Shown here in pieces: positions 1 to 10,412 of a DNA stretch of 43,195 nucleotides. The notes below the pieces were generated by a model. The model had not been told where the DNA came from, did not search any database, and worked only from the letters and a program-made list of their open reading frames with translations. The translations under genes and the position numbers were made by a program. Each line of letters begins with the position of its first letter. The first letter of the stretch is position 1. Origin of the DNA: an uncultured Actinomycetes bacterium (GTDB taxonomy: Bacteria > Actinomycetota > Acidimicrobiia > Acidimicrobiales > SZUA-35); the NCBI GenBank assembly GCA_902826025.1, contig CADEDH010000048.1, positions 5,428 to 48,622 of the forward strand, given 5' to 3'.

Positions 1-125
1 GCGCCCCCGGGCCCCATCTCGGCCGGGGCCCCAACCCCAGCCGGCAGCTACGCTGTGTGTTGCGGGGGCTGCGCCCCCGGGCCCCATCTCGGCCGGGGCC
101 CCAACCCCAGCCGGCAGCTACGCTG
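1..125 (+). repeat. Tandem GC-rich hairpin repeat (70-bp period) carrying a promoter at its end
   Basis: Positions 1-55 and 71-125 are identical, giving a 70-bp period. Each unit can form GGGCCCC...GGGGCCC (loop of about 9 nt). The spacer holds a second perfect hairpin, CGGGGGC-TGC-GCCCCCG. The unit ends in AGCTACGCTG, which contains a TAnnnT -10 box just before the start of the first gene. A relative with the same layout lies at 3800-3902 before ychF, with the hairpin loop changed from TGC to TTC while the stem is kept. The array may begin left of the window. Confidence 0.85.
119..124 (+). promoter_or_regulatory. -10 box TACGCT, leaderless promoter of the enoyl-CoA hydratase gene
   Basis: TACGCT fits TAnnnT and ends 7 nt before ATG 132, which would place transcription start at the A of the start codon. 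No Shine-Dalgarno sequence is visible. ychF has exactly the same box and spacing at 3896-3901. No clear -35 is seen. Confidence 0.55.
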
Positions 126-131
126 CCGGCC

Positions 132-965
132 ATGGCTGATGACCGTCCGTACAGCGTGGTCACCGTCACCCGGGAGGCCGGCGTGGTGGTGGCCGAGATC
201 GACAACCCGCCGGTGAACCTGATCGACCGGTCGCTGTTCCGTGATCTCCGGCGCCTGGTAGACGAGGTGGGGACCGACACTGATGCCCGGGTGCTCGTGC
301 TGCGCAGCGCCAACCCCGACTTCTTCATTGCCCACTACGACGTATCGGCCATCCTCCAGTTCCCGGTGGATGGCCCGGCTCAGAGGTCGACCACCCTCAA
401 CGGGTTCCACGCCCTGTGCGAGCAGCTGAGGACGATGCCGGTGCCGACCATCTGCGAGATCGGGGGCCGGGTAGGAGGCGGAGGCGGCGAGCTGGCGGCG
501 TCGTGCGACATGCGATTCGGGGCACTGGGACGCACGATCCTGTGCCAGATGGAGGTCCCGCTCGGAATCCTGCCCGGGGGTACGGGCACGCAGCGGCTAC
601 CGGCTCTGGTGGGTAGGGGACGGGCCATGGAGATCGTGCTGAGCGGCGACGACATAGACGCCGAGACACTGGCCGCTTGGGGCTGGCTCAACCGGGTGCT
701 GCCCCCCGGGCAGCTCCGGGCCCACGTGAACGCCCTGGCCGCCCGCATTGCATCGTTCCCGCCCGAAGCCGTGAGCCGGGCCAAGGCGGCGGTGCTGGCC
801 GCCTCCCCCGACCCGACGCCGGGGCTGATCGAGGAGGCCTACCTGTTCGACGAGACGGTGCGCACCGACGCCGCCCGCCAACGGATGGAGAACTTCCTGG
901 CCCGGGGCGGACAGACTCCGGACGGCGAAGGCCGGGTCGGCGCGCTCGGCGCCGAGCTGGGCTGA
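132..965 (+). CDS. Enoyl-CoA hydratase/isomerase family protein
   Basis: A 277-aa crotonase-fold protein, expected to act on an acyl-CoA in the cytoplasm. The crotonase signature is clear: an N-terminal NPPVN segment, an oxyanion-hole segment around FIAHYD, and GGGGGELAASCD. The two acid/base glutamates of enoyl-CoA hydratases appear at Glu120 (GGGEL) and about Glu140 (QMEVPLG), 20 residues apart as in the family, so hydratase chemistry is plausible. GGTGTQRLP follows. ATG 132 is chosen because it begins the conserved protein and sits 7 nt behind a -10 box; upstream in-frame codons only translate the repeat. The exact substrate cannot be read from the sequence. The next gene starts 1 nt after the stop. 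Confidence 0.85.
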   Translation: MADDRPYSVVTVTREAGVVVAEIDNPPVNLIDRSLFRDLRRLVDEVGTDTDARVLVLRSANPDFFIAHYDVSAILQFPVDGPAQRSTTLNGFHALCEQLRTMPVPTICEIGGRVGGGGGELAASCDMRFGALGRTILCQMEVPLGILPGGTGTQRLPALVGRGRAMEIVLSGDDIDAETLAAWGWLNRVLPPGQLRAHVNALAARIASFPPEAVSRAKAAVLAASPDPTPGLIEEAYLFDETVRTDAARQRMENFLARGGQTPDGEGRVGALGAELG

Positions 966-966
966 G

Positions 967-2700
<1,734 letters not shown>

Positions 2701-2727
2701 CGTGTTCCAGGACCCCCCCGGGATGGG

Positions 2728-3645
2728 TCAGGGGATGTCGGTGGCGGGGCAGGTGCGGGTGGGGTCGGGGGCGACGGGGCCGGTGTGGGCGGCGTCGGAA
2801 GCGCACAGGGTGTCGACGTCGACGATGGCGAAGCCGGCGTCGAGGAGGACGGGAAGCAAGGGGTGGGGGCCGGGCACGAACAGCCGCACACCGGCTCCTG
2901 CCGGCCGCCGGCCCTGATCCTCGATCCAGGCCAACAACCCGGCGGCCACGTCGGCGGCGGAGGCACCTTGTGTCAGCACCAGCGGGGCGATGGTGACGGC
3001 GTCGGGGTCTGACAGCACGAACGGGTGGCCCCAACGGACCGCGGCCGCCGCCACCGCTTCACCGGAGCGGTTGCCGATCCGCAGCCAGGTGACGTCGAGA
3101 TGGGCGGCGAGGTAGGCGACGTCCACCGGGTCGATCCGATGGCCGAGAGCACTGACGAGACGGGCGAACTGCTCGCCGTCCACCTCGGTGACGGCCACCC
3201 CGGTGCGGCCCGGCACCGGGAACCGATCGGCCGAGCGGGTGGTGAGATAGAACACGGGGCAGCGGGGCGTCATCCCGAACCGGGTGTAGAGGCTCACGGC
3301 CCGGGGATCGCCGGAGGCCAGGGTGGCCCGGGACGGGCCCGGCCGGTCGATGTCGACCAGAGACTCCAACAAGCTCCGGCCCACCCCGGTGCTCTGACCG
3401 TGGGGGTCGATGAAGAGGTCGGCCAGGAACCAGCGGTCGAGGCGGGGCAGCGAAGCCCCGAACCCGATCAGGCCGTCGGCGCCTTCGGCCACCACCAGGG
3501 TGCCGGTCTCGAGCTCGTGGGCGAAGAGGAAGTAGGGGTTGGCGGGGGCCGGCGACGAGACGCCGTCGGTGGACTGCCAGATCGCCGTGCAAGCCAGGAG
3601 ATCGCTCGCCTGGCCCCGGCGGACGACAAAGGCCGGTGCCGCCAT
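2728..3645 (-). CDS. GNAT-family N-acetyltransferase, two-domain
   Basis: A 305-aa protein. The N-terminal half is a GNAT domain: the strand and acetyl-CoA loop RWFLADLFIDPHGQSTGVG followed by helix GRSLLESLV match motif A, and a YTRFGM segment matches the usual motif B tyrosine region. The C-terminal half (about residues 160-290) resembles a second, degenerate GNAT lobe, with no pyrophosphate loop visible. The start chosen is ATG at 3645, where recognisable protein begins, 16 nt downstream of the bL37 stop. The longer open frame overlaps bL37 and is not likely coding. It probably shares the bL37 promoter. The substrate is unknown. Confidence 0.75.
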   Translation of the reverse strand: MAAPAFVVRRGQASDLLACTAIWQSTDGVSSPAPANPYFLFAHELETGTLVVAEGADGLIGFGASLPRLDRWFLADLFIDPHGQSTGVGRSLLESLVDIDRPGPSRATLASGDPRAVSLYTRFGMTPRCPVFYLTTRSADRFPVPGRTGVAVTEVDGEQFARLVSALGHRIDPVDVAYLAAHLDVTWLRIGNRSGEAVAAAAVRWGHPFVLSDPDAVTIAPLVLTQGASAADVAAGLLAWIEDQGRRPAGAGVRLFVPGPHPLLPVLLDAGFAIVDVDTLCASDAAHTGPVAPDPTRTCPATDIP

Positions 3646-3661
3646 GCCCGAAGGTCGAGCG

Positions 3662-3745
3662 TCAGCGCCCGATGTTCGGCTTCCGCCCGTGGTTCGCCTT
3701 CTTGCGGCGGGCCCCGATCCGCTTCTTCTTCCTGCGCTTCGACAT
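3662..3745 (-). CDS. Probable 50S ribosomal protein bL37 (27 aa)
   Basis: A 27-residue, extremely basic peptide. It starts MSKRRKKKR and ends with an ANHGRKPN segment, the pattern of the tiny actinobacterial large-subunit protein bL37 known from mycobacterial ribosome structures. Identification is from memory of that family, by pattern. ATG 3745 is preceded at 7 nt by TAGGCT on the same strand, so it is probably leaderless. The GNAT gene follows 16 nt downstream, and ychF is divergent across a 163-bp promoter and repeat region. It is easily missed by gene callers because of its length. Confidence 0.72.
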   Translation of the reverse strand: MSKRRKKKRIGARRKKANHGRKPNIGR

Positions 3746-3752
3746 GGTCGGG

Positions 3753-3758
3753 AGCCTA
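3753..3758 (-). promoter_or_regulatory. -10 box TAGGCT, leaderless promoter of bL37
   Basis: On the minus strand TAGGCT ends 7 nt before ATG 3745. No Shine-Dalgarno sequence fits in the gap, so the mRNA probably starts at the start codon. Confidence 0.55.
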
Positions 3759-3799
3759 TCGGGATCCGGAGATGTTCCCCGAGACGACGAGGCCCCGCC

Positions 3800-3902
3800 T
3801 GCGCCGGGGCCCCCACCCCGGCGCCAGCTACGTCGTGTTGCGGGGGCTTCGCCCCCGGGCCCCATCTGCGCCGGGGCCCCCACCCCGGCGCCAGCTACGC
3901 TG
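3800..3902 (+). repeat. GC-rich hairpin repeat, one partial and one full copy (67-bp period)
   Basis: A 33-bp segment at 3800-3832 recurs at 3867-3899. The full copy has the hairpin CGGGGGC-TTC-GCCCCCG, then GGGCCCC/GGGGCCC, and ends in CCAGCTACGCTGG, which contains the ychF -10 box. In the upstream copy the end reads TACGTC, so the -10 box is lost there. It is the same family as 1-125. Confidence 0.82.
3896..3901 (+). promoter_or_regulatory. -10 box TACGCT, leaderless promoter of ychF
   Basis: TACGCT ends 7 nt before ATG 3909 and lies at the end of the GC-rich repeat. Box and spacing are identical to those at 119-124. Confidence 0.55.
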
Positions 3903-3908
3903 GCGTGC

Positions 3909-4985
3909 ATGGAGAAGTTCGGGTTCGTCGGCCTGCCCAACGCTGGGAAATCGTCGTTGTTCAACGCCCTCACCGGCGGCAGCGCCCTGGCCGCGCCCTA
4001 CGCCTTCGCCACCACCGACCCCAACGTCGGGGTGGCCAAGGTGTTCGACCACCGGCTCGACGCCCTGGCCGAGATGAGCCACTCGAAGAACGTGGTGCAC
4101 GCCAGCGTCCAGTTCAACGACATCGGCGGCCTGGTGGAAGGGGCGAGCAAAGGCGAGGGCCTGGGCAACAAGTTCCTGGGCGGCATCCGCGAGGTCGACG
4201 CCATCGTGTTCGTGCTGCGGGCCTTCGAAGACCCCGACGTCCCCGGGGTGGCCGACCCGCTCGAGCACCTGCGGATCGTGGAGCTGGAGCTCACCTACTC
4301 CGACCTGGAGACCGTCGAGAAGCAGATCGACAAGCGGCGCAAGGCGGCCAAGGGCGACAAGAGCCTGGCCGAGGAGGTGGCGGCGGCCGAGGCCGCCCTC
4401 ACCCACCTGGAGGCCGGCACCCCCCTCTATCGGGCCAAGCTGAGCGAGGCCCATCGGGAGCTGCTGCGCTCCTGGTTCCTGCTCACCAACAAACCGGTGC
4501 TGGCCGTGGTGAACGTCGACGAGGAGCAGCTCACTCGGCTCGACGAGGTCATCAAGCCGGTGGAGGCCGAACTGGGCGAGTTGGCCCCGGTGTTCGGGGC
4601 CTGCATCCAGCTGGAGGCTGAGGCGGCTCAGCTCGACCCGGCCGACCGGGCCGAGATGCTGGAGGCCTACGATCTGGGCGAGGGCGCCCTACCCCGGTTC
4701 ATCCACGCCGCCTACCTGGCGCTGGGCCTGCGCACGTTCTTCACGACCGGGGAGAAGGAGAGCCGGGCCTGGACGTTCCGGGTGGGCTCCACCGCCCCGG
4801 TGTGCGCCGGGCACATCCACTCCGACCTGCAGCGGGGCTTCATCCGGGCCGAGACCATCCACTGGGACGAGCTGGTGGCCATCGGCTCATGGTCCAAGGC
4901 CCGGGAACAGGGCAAGATCCGCTCCGAAGGCAAGGATTACGTGGTCGTCGACGGCGATGTGGTCGAGATCAGGTTCTCCGTGTGA
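3909..4985 (+). CDS. ychF: Redox-regulated ATPase YchF (Obg-like, OLA1 family)
   Basis: A 358-aa TRAFAC P-loop NTPase of the Obg family, near the usual length of about 363 aa. YchF proteins prefer ATP, bind ribosomes and act in translation and stress responses. The sequence opens MEKFGFVGLPNAGKSSLFNA (Walker A/G1), with G3 as NDIGGLVEGASKG. The G4 position reads NVDE rather than the GTP-selective NKxD, which is the expected YchF ATP signature. A central coiled coil (about residues 125-205) and a C-terminal TGS domain (FTTGEKESRAWTF, then KDYVVVDGDVVEIRF) follow. The start is fixed by the leaderless -10 box. The stop overlaps the DUF192 start by 4 nt (GTGA). Confidence 0.95.
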   Translation: MEKFGFVGLPNAGKSSLFNALTGGSALAAPYAFATTDPNVGVAKVFDHRLDALAEMSHSKNVVHASVQFNDIGGLVEGASKGEGLGNKFLGGIREVDAIVFVLRAFEDPDVPGVADPLEHLRIVELELTYSDLETVEKQIDKRRKAAKGDKSLAEEVAAAEAALTHLEAGTPLYRAKLSEAHRELLRSWFLLTNKPVLAVVNVDEEQLTRLDEVIKPVEAELGELAPVFGACIQLEAEAAQLDPADRAEMLEAYDLGEGALPRFIHAAYLALGLRTFFTTGEKESRAWTFRVGSTAPVCAGHIHSDLQRGFIRAETIHWDELVAIGSWSKAREQGKIRSEGKDYVVVDGDVVEIRFSV

Positions 4986-5374
4986 GGCTGGTGATGGGGC
5001 GCAGGCTGGGCCACCCCGGAGATGCCGACCGGGACGACGTCGAGCTGGGCTGGCTGGTGCGCGACGCCGAGGTGCTGGCGTCGCTCGAGATCCCGACCAC
5101 CCGCAAGGGGCGGGCCATCGGCCTCCTCGGTCGGGACAAGCTGGAAGGCGCCCTCCTGCTCCGACCGGCCCGATCGGTGCACAGCCTGGGCATGCGCTTC
5201 GACCTCGACATCGCCTTCCTCGACGCCGACAACGTGGTTATCCGCACCCTCCGCCTGCATCGCAACCGGATCACGCCACCGGTGTGGCGGGCCAGGGCCG
5301 TGCTGGAAGCGGAGGCCGGCTCGTTCGGCCGGTGGGAGCTCAAGATCGGCGACGTGGTCGAGATCCGGGCCTGA
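4982..5374 (+). CDS. DUF192 (UPF0127) family protein
   Basis: A 130-aa protein. It carries the DUF192 hallmarks: an early TTRKGRAIGLLGRDKL segment, HSLGMRFDLDIAFLD, and a C-terminal LEAEAGSFGRWELKIGD. The biochemical role of DUF192 is not settled. GTG 4982 overlaps the ychF stop as GTGA, indicating translational coupling, and rsmI follows after 2 nt. Most DUF192 proteins are secreted in other phyla, but no signal peptide is visible here, so it appears cytoplasmic. Confidence 0.82.
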   Translation: MRLVMGRRLGHPGDADRDDVELGWLVRDAEVLASLEIPTTRKGRAIGLLGRDKLEGALLLRPARSVHSLGMRFDLDIAFLDADNVVIRTLRLHRNRITPPVWRARAVLEAEAGSFGRWELKIGDVVEIRA

Positions 5375-5376
5375 CC

Positions 5377-6264
5377 GTGGCCGGCGCGCTGCTGGTGGTC
5401 GGCACCCCGATCGGGAACCTGGGCGACCTGAGTGTTCGGGTGGCCGACACGCTGCGCACGGTCGACGCCATCGCCTGCGAGGACACCCGCCGCACGGGCT
5501 GGCTGCTCACCAACGCCGGGCTGAAGGGGCCGGGCGGCCGGGGCCCGACCCTGCTGATAGCGAACGAGCACACCGAGGTGGCCCGCACGGCCGAGATCCT
5601 CGACCGCCTGGCGGCGGGACAGCGGGTGGCCCTGGTGAGCGACGCCGGCATGCCCGGAGTATCCGATCCGGGGCGACGCATCGTGGACGCCGTGGCCCGG
5701 GCCGGCTTCGACGTGACCGTGGTGCCGGGCCCGGCCGCCGTCACCACCGCTCTGGCCATCAGCGGGTTCGAGGCCGACCGGTTCGTGTTCGAGGGGTTCC
5801 TGCCCCGCAAGGGCCGGGCCCGGATGGAGCGGCTGGCCGGCCTGACCGGGGAGGCCCGCACCATCGTGCTCTACGAGGCCCCCCATCGGTTGCGGCGCAC
5901 GCTCGGCGACCTGGTCGACGCCCTGGGCCCCGATCGGCCGGCGGTGGTGGCCCGGGAGCTGACCAAGGTCCACGAAGAAGTACTGCGGGCGACGCTGGGC
6001 GAGCTCGTGCGCCACTACGCCGATACCGAGCCCCGGGGTGAGATCGCCCTGGTGGTGGCGGGGGAGCGGCCCACGGCCGGCCCGGTCGGCGACGCCGGGG
6101 TGATGGAGGCGCTGACGGCGGCCCTGGCCGAGGGGCTGAGCCGGCGAGACGCAGTGGCCCGGGTGGCGGCCGGCACCGGCGTGGCCCGGCGCCAGGTCTA
6201 CGCCCTGGCCCTGCTGATCGACGATGAGACCGACGGGACCGAGCCGGAGGCGGGTGAACGATGA
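5377..6264 (+). CDS. rsmI: 16S rRNA (cytidine(1402)-2'-O)-methyltransferase RsmI
   Basis: A 295-aa SAM-dependent methylase of the tetrapyrrole-methylase fold that 2'-O-methylates C1402 in the 16S decoding site. Diagnostic segments are VVGTPIGNLGDLS at the N-terminus, CEDTRRTGWLL, SDAGMPGVSDPG, VVPGPAAVTTALAISG, FEGFLPRKG, YEAPHRLRRTL and ARELTKVHEE. The C-terminal extension of about 60 aa ending in acidic residues is unremarkable. GTG 5377 lies 2 nt after the DUF192 stop and directly begins the conserved VAGALLVVGTP, so the much longer upstream open frame is not used. Confidence 0.95.
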   Translation: MAGALLVVGTPIGNLGDLSVRVADTLRTVDAIACEDTRRTGWLLTNAGLKGPGGRGPTLLIANEHTEVARTAEILDRLAAGQRVALVSDAGMPGVSDPGRRIVDAVARAGFDVTVVPGPAAVTTALAISGFEADRFVFEGFLPRKGRARMERLAGLTGEARTIVLYEAPHRLRRTLGDLVDALGPDRPAVVARELTKVHEEVLRATLGELVRHYADTEPRGEIALVVAGERPTAGPVGDAGVMEALTAALAEGLSRRDAVARVAAGTGVARRQVYALALLIDDETDGTEPEAGER

Positions 6265-6280
6265 GCGGGGGGCATTGCCG

Positions 6281-6652
6281 GTGAGCGTCAGGGTCGACAA
6301 GTGGCTGTGGTCGGTGCGGGTGTTTCCCACCCGGACGGCGGCCACCGCGGCCTGCACCGCCGGCCGGGTGGCCGTGAACGGCGACGCGGCGAAGCCGGCC
6401 ACCAAGGTCGTCACCGGTGACCGCGTGAGTTCCCGCCGGGGCGACCGGACGATCGTCTACGTTGTTGTCGACCCGATCGAGCGCCGGGTTTCGGCGTCGG
6501 TGGCGGCCACCTGCTACCTCGACGAGTCGCCTCCTGCGCCCCGTCCCGAGCACGGGTTCCCCGGCCCCGACGGCGGTGCCCGGGAGCGGGGTGCTGGTCG
6601 GCCCACAAAGCGGGACCGGCGCCAGATCGACCGGCTCCAAGGGCGGGAGTAG
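6281..6652 (+). CDS. S4-domain RNA-binding protein (Hsp15/RqcP-like)
   Basis: A 123-aa protein with an N-terminal S4 domain: VDKWLWSVRVFPTRTAATAA, then GRVAVNGDAAKPATKVVTGD. This is the arrangement of Hsp15 and RqcP, proteins that bind 50S-nascent-chain complexes in ribosome rescue. The C-terminal part (about residues 75-123) is basic and probably disordered. GTG 6281 was chosen because S4 homology starts immediately and a GGGGGG purine run lies about 8 nt upstream. GTG 6254, overlapping the rsmI end, is the alternative. It is the last gene of the ychF-DUF192-rsmI run. Assignment to Hsp15 or RqcP specifically is not possible by eye. Confidence 0.8.
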   Translation: MSVRVDKWLWSVRVFPTRTAATAACTAGRVAVNGDAAKPATKVVTGDRVSSRRGDRTIVYVVVDPIERRVSASVAATCYLDESPPAPRPEHGFPGPDGGARERGAGRPTKRDRRQIDRLQGRE

Positions 6653-7084
6653 CAGGTTCCGCATCACGCGTTTGCGAGGCGTAGACGCTTGTCGTCTCTT
6701 GGCGGCGAACAGGCATCGGTGTTGGATGAAATTCCCGTCGGGTGAATTGGGCCCGACGGAGAACGGTCTTGATCCGTTCAACCTGGCCAATGCGGGACGG
6801 CCTTGAGGGTGAGCAGGTCTGCCCGTGGTGCAGGCGGAGGGGCGCGGGTGACGATCTCCGCTGGCGTGCGGGACGTGCTGACCAGCTTGTGGTCGCGGTC
6901 TCGGCCGCGCTCCGGCTGGGATGGATGCCCCGCGGCAACTCGCAGTGGCGACTAGATAAGCTCTAGCCGCCTCGAAACACATCGACAGCGATCGTTGTGC
7001 AGTTGCGTAGGGCTGCAAGCGCCATAGGCGTGGCTGGGCTGCCCGGGATGTACTCGGGAAACGGTGAGGAAAGGTTGGCATACT
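6653..7084 (+). other. 432-bp non-coding stretch, lower GC, with several hairpins
   Basis: No convincing gene is seen on either strand; the short open frames have unnatural composition. It holds a perfect 8-bp hairpin (CCGTCGGG 6735-6742, CCCGACGG 6752-6759), then a 6-bp hairpin (GAACGG 6761-6766, CCGTTC 6774-6779), and the inverted repeat CTAGA-TAAGC-TCTAG at about 6952-6966. A strong Shine-Dalgarno sequence, GAGGAAAGG, lies about 10 nt before ATG 7085. The stretch could be a terminator plus long leader, a small RNA, or remnant DNA. I cannot identify a known RNA family in it. Confidence 0.5.
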
Positions 7085-9052
<1,968 letters not shown>

Positions 9053-9062
9053 CCGCGATGAA

Positions 9063-9072
9063 CCCCTAGGGG
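9063..9072. terminator. Palindrome CCCCTAGGGG after the OmpA fusion gene
   Basis: A perfect 10-bp palindrome starts 10 nt after the stop at 9052 and ends 12 nt before the rmuC -35 box. Without a loop it is a weak hairpin, so it could be a protein-binding site instead of a terminator. Confidence 0.3.
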
Positions 9073-9084
9073 CGAAGAGCCAAG

Positions 9085-9111
9085 TTGACTGTCACAGGCC
9101 GTCTTTAAGGT
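9085..9111 (+). promoter_or_regulatory. Promoter of rmuC (TTGACT, TAAGGT), leaderless
   Basis: A -35 box TTGACT (9085-9090) and a -10 box TAAGGT (9106-9111) are separated by 15 nt. The -10 ends 7 nt before ATG 9119. This is the clearest two-box promoter in the window. Confidence 0.6.
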
Positions 9112-9118
9112 CGGCGGC

Positions 9119-10339
9119 ATGATCTACGTACTGGTTCTCGTCATCGTCGGAGCCGGCCTGGCCGGGCTCGGCATCGGTTGGCACATCACCCAGCAGGCAG
9201 CCGCCTCCACCGGATCCCGGCAACGGGCCGAGGTGGAGGCGGTGCTGTCCCAGGCCATGGAGCTGGTCCGCCGGGAGCGGGGCGAGTCGATGCAGGCGGC
9301 GCTGGACACGGTGCTGTCGGTGGCGTCGTCGAAGCTGGGCGACCAGCTGGAGGTCGGCCGGGAGACCATCACCTACGAGCGGGAAGCGATGGTGAACCAG
9401 GTCCAGTTGGTCCACCACGAGCTGGCCCGGGTCACCGGGCTGGTGACCGACCTGCAGCGGGAGCGGGCCCAGACGGCGGGCCAGCTCACCACCGGGCTGG
9501 AGCAGGCCATCCAGGTCACCAGCGCCCTGGCCGCCACCACCCGGTCGCTCCAGCAGGCGCTGGCCTCGCCCAAGGCCCGGGGCCAGTGGGGGGAGCGGAT
9601 GGCCGAGGACGTGCTGCGGGCCGCCGGCTTCGTGGAGGGCATCAACTACACCCGCCAGACCCGCCTCAGCTCGGGCCGGGTGCCGGACTATACGTTCCCC
9701 CTGCCCAAGGGGCACGTGGTCCACATGGACGTGAAGTTCCCGATCGACAACTACCTGCGGTGGCTGGAGGCCACCACCGACGCCGAGCGGGCCCAGTATC
9801 TGCGCCAGTTCCAGCGTGACGTGCGCCAGCGGATCCGGGAGCTGGCGGCCCGGGAATACGTCGACGCCGAGACCACGGTCGACTACCTGCTGCTGTTCGT
9901 GCCCAATGAGAGCGTCTACGGCTTTCTCCACGAGCACGATCACGTGCTCATCGACGAGTCGATCGCCCAGAAGGTGGTGCTGTGCTCGCCCACCACGCTG
10001 TTCGCGGTGTTGGCCGTGATCCGCCAGGCGGTGGAGAACTTCCTGGTCGAGCGACGCAGCGACGAGATCCTGGGGGCGCTGGGCGGGTTGCGGGAGGAGT
10101 GGGAGCGGTGGCGGGACCCGATCGACAAGATGAGCCGGGGCCTCCAGTCGGCCCAGCGGGCCTTCGACGAGCTGTCGGGCGCCCGGTACCGCCGGTTCGG
10201 CAAGCAGCTGGAGAAGCTCGAGGCGGTACGGGACAGCCGCCGGGCCGAGCTGGAGGAGCCCGACGAGTCAGAGTGTGAACTGGCGGCCGGGCCCGACGGG
10301 CCGGTCGACCCGCCGCCGGCCCTGCGTCAGGTCATCTGA
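9119..10339 (+). CDS. rmuC: DNA recombination protein RmuC
   Basis: A 406-aa protein. The N-terminal TM anchor (IYVLVLVIVGAGLAGLGIG) is followed by a coiled coil (about 35-150) and the RmuC nuclease-like domain (about 160-350). Typical segments are SPKARGQWGERMAEDVLRAAG, a DYTFPLP strand, HMDVKFPIDNY and LLLFVPNESVY. RmuC belongs to the PD-(D/E)xK-like group and limits recombination at inverted repeats in E. coli. The VDYLLLFVPNE and MDVKFP segments carry the acidic and lysine residues expected of that fold. The start follows a good leaderless promoter. The C-terminal tail (about 385-406) is Pro-rich. Confidence 0.9.
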   Translation: MIYVLVLVIVGAGLAGLGIGWHITQQAAASTGSRQRAEVEAVLSQAMELVRRERGESMQAALDTVLSVASSKLGDQLEVGRETITYEREAMVNQVQLVHHELARVTGLVTDLQRERAQTAGQLTTGLEQAIQVTSALAATTRSLQQALASPKARGQWGERMAEDVLRAAGFVEGINYTRQTRLSSGRVPDYTFPLPKGHVVHMDVKFPIDNYLRWLEATTDAERAQYLRQFQRDVRQRIRELAAREYVDAETTVDYLLLFVPNESVYGFLHEHDHVLIDESIAQKVVLCSPTTLFAVLAVIRQAVENFLVERRSDEILGALGGLREEWERWRDPIDKMSRGLQSAQRAFDELSGARYRRFGKQLEKLEAVRDSRRAELEEPDESECELAAGPDGPVDPPPALRQVI

Positions 10340-10400
10340 GCGGCGGGACGGCCCGCCGTGGGCCGGCTGTTATCCCCGCTGGCCGGGTGGTCGCTATCGG

Positions 10401-10406
10401 TAGATT
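10401..10406 (+). promoter_or_regulatory. -10 box TAGATT, leaderless promoter of metG
   Basis: TAGATT ends 6 nt before ATG 10413, with no Shine-Dalgarno sequence in the gap. Confidence 0.55.
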
Positions 10407-10412
10407 GGGCCC

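Noticed and set aside
57..131. Upstream extension of the enoyl-CoA hydratase to position 57
   Set aside because: The extra residues are translated repeat DNA; the -10 box and family alignment support ATG 132.
3646..3816. N-terminal extension of the GNAT protein through the bL37 gene
   Set aside because: The extension is Arg/Gly/Pro shadow sequence overlapping bL37 in another frame; GNAT homology starts after 3645.
6770..6805. AACCTGGCCAATGC string resembling part of a TPP riboswitch
   Set aside because: The conserved CTGAGA part and the pairing stems of the TPP aptamer are missing, and the downstream gene has no link to thiamine.
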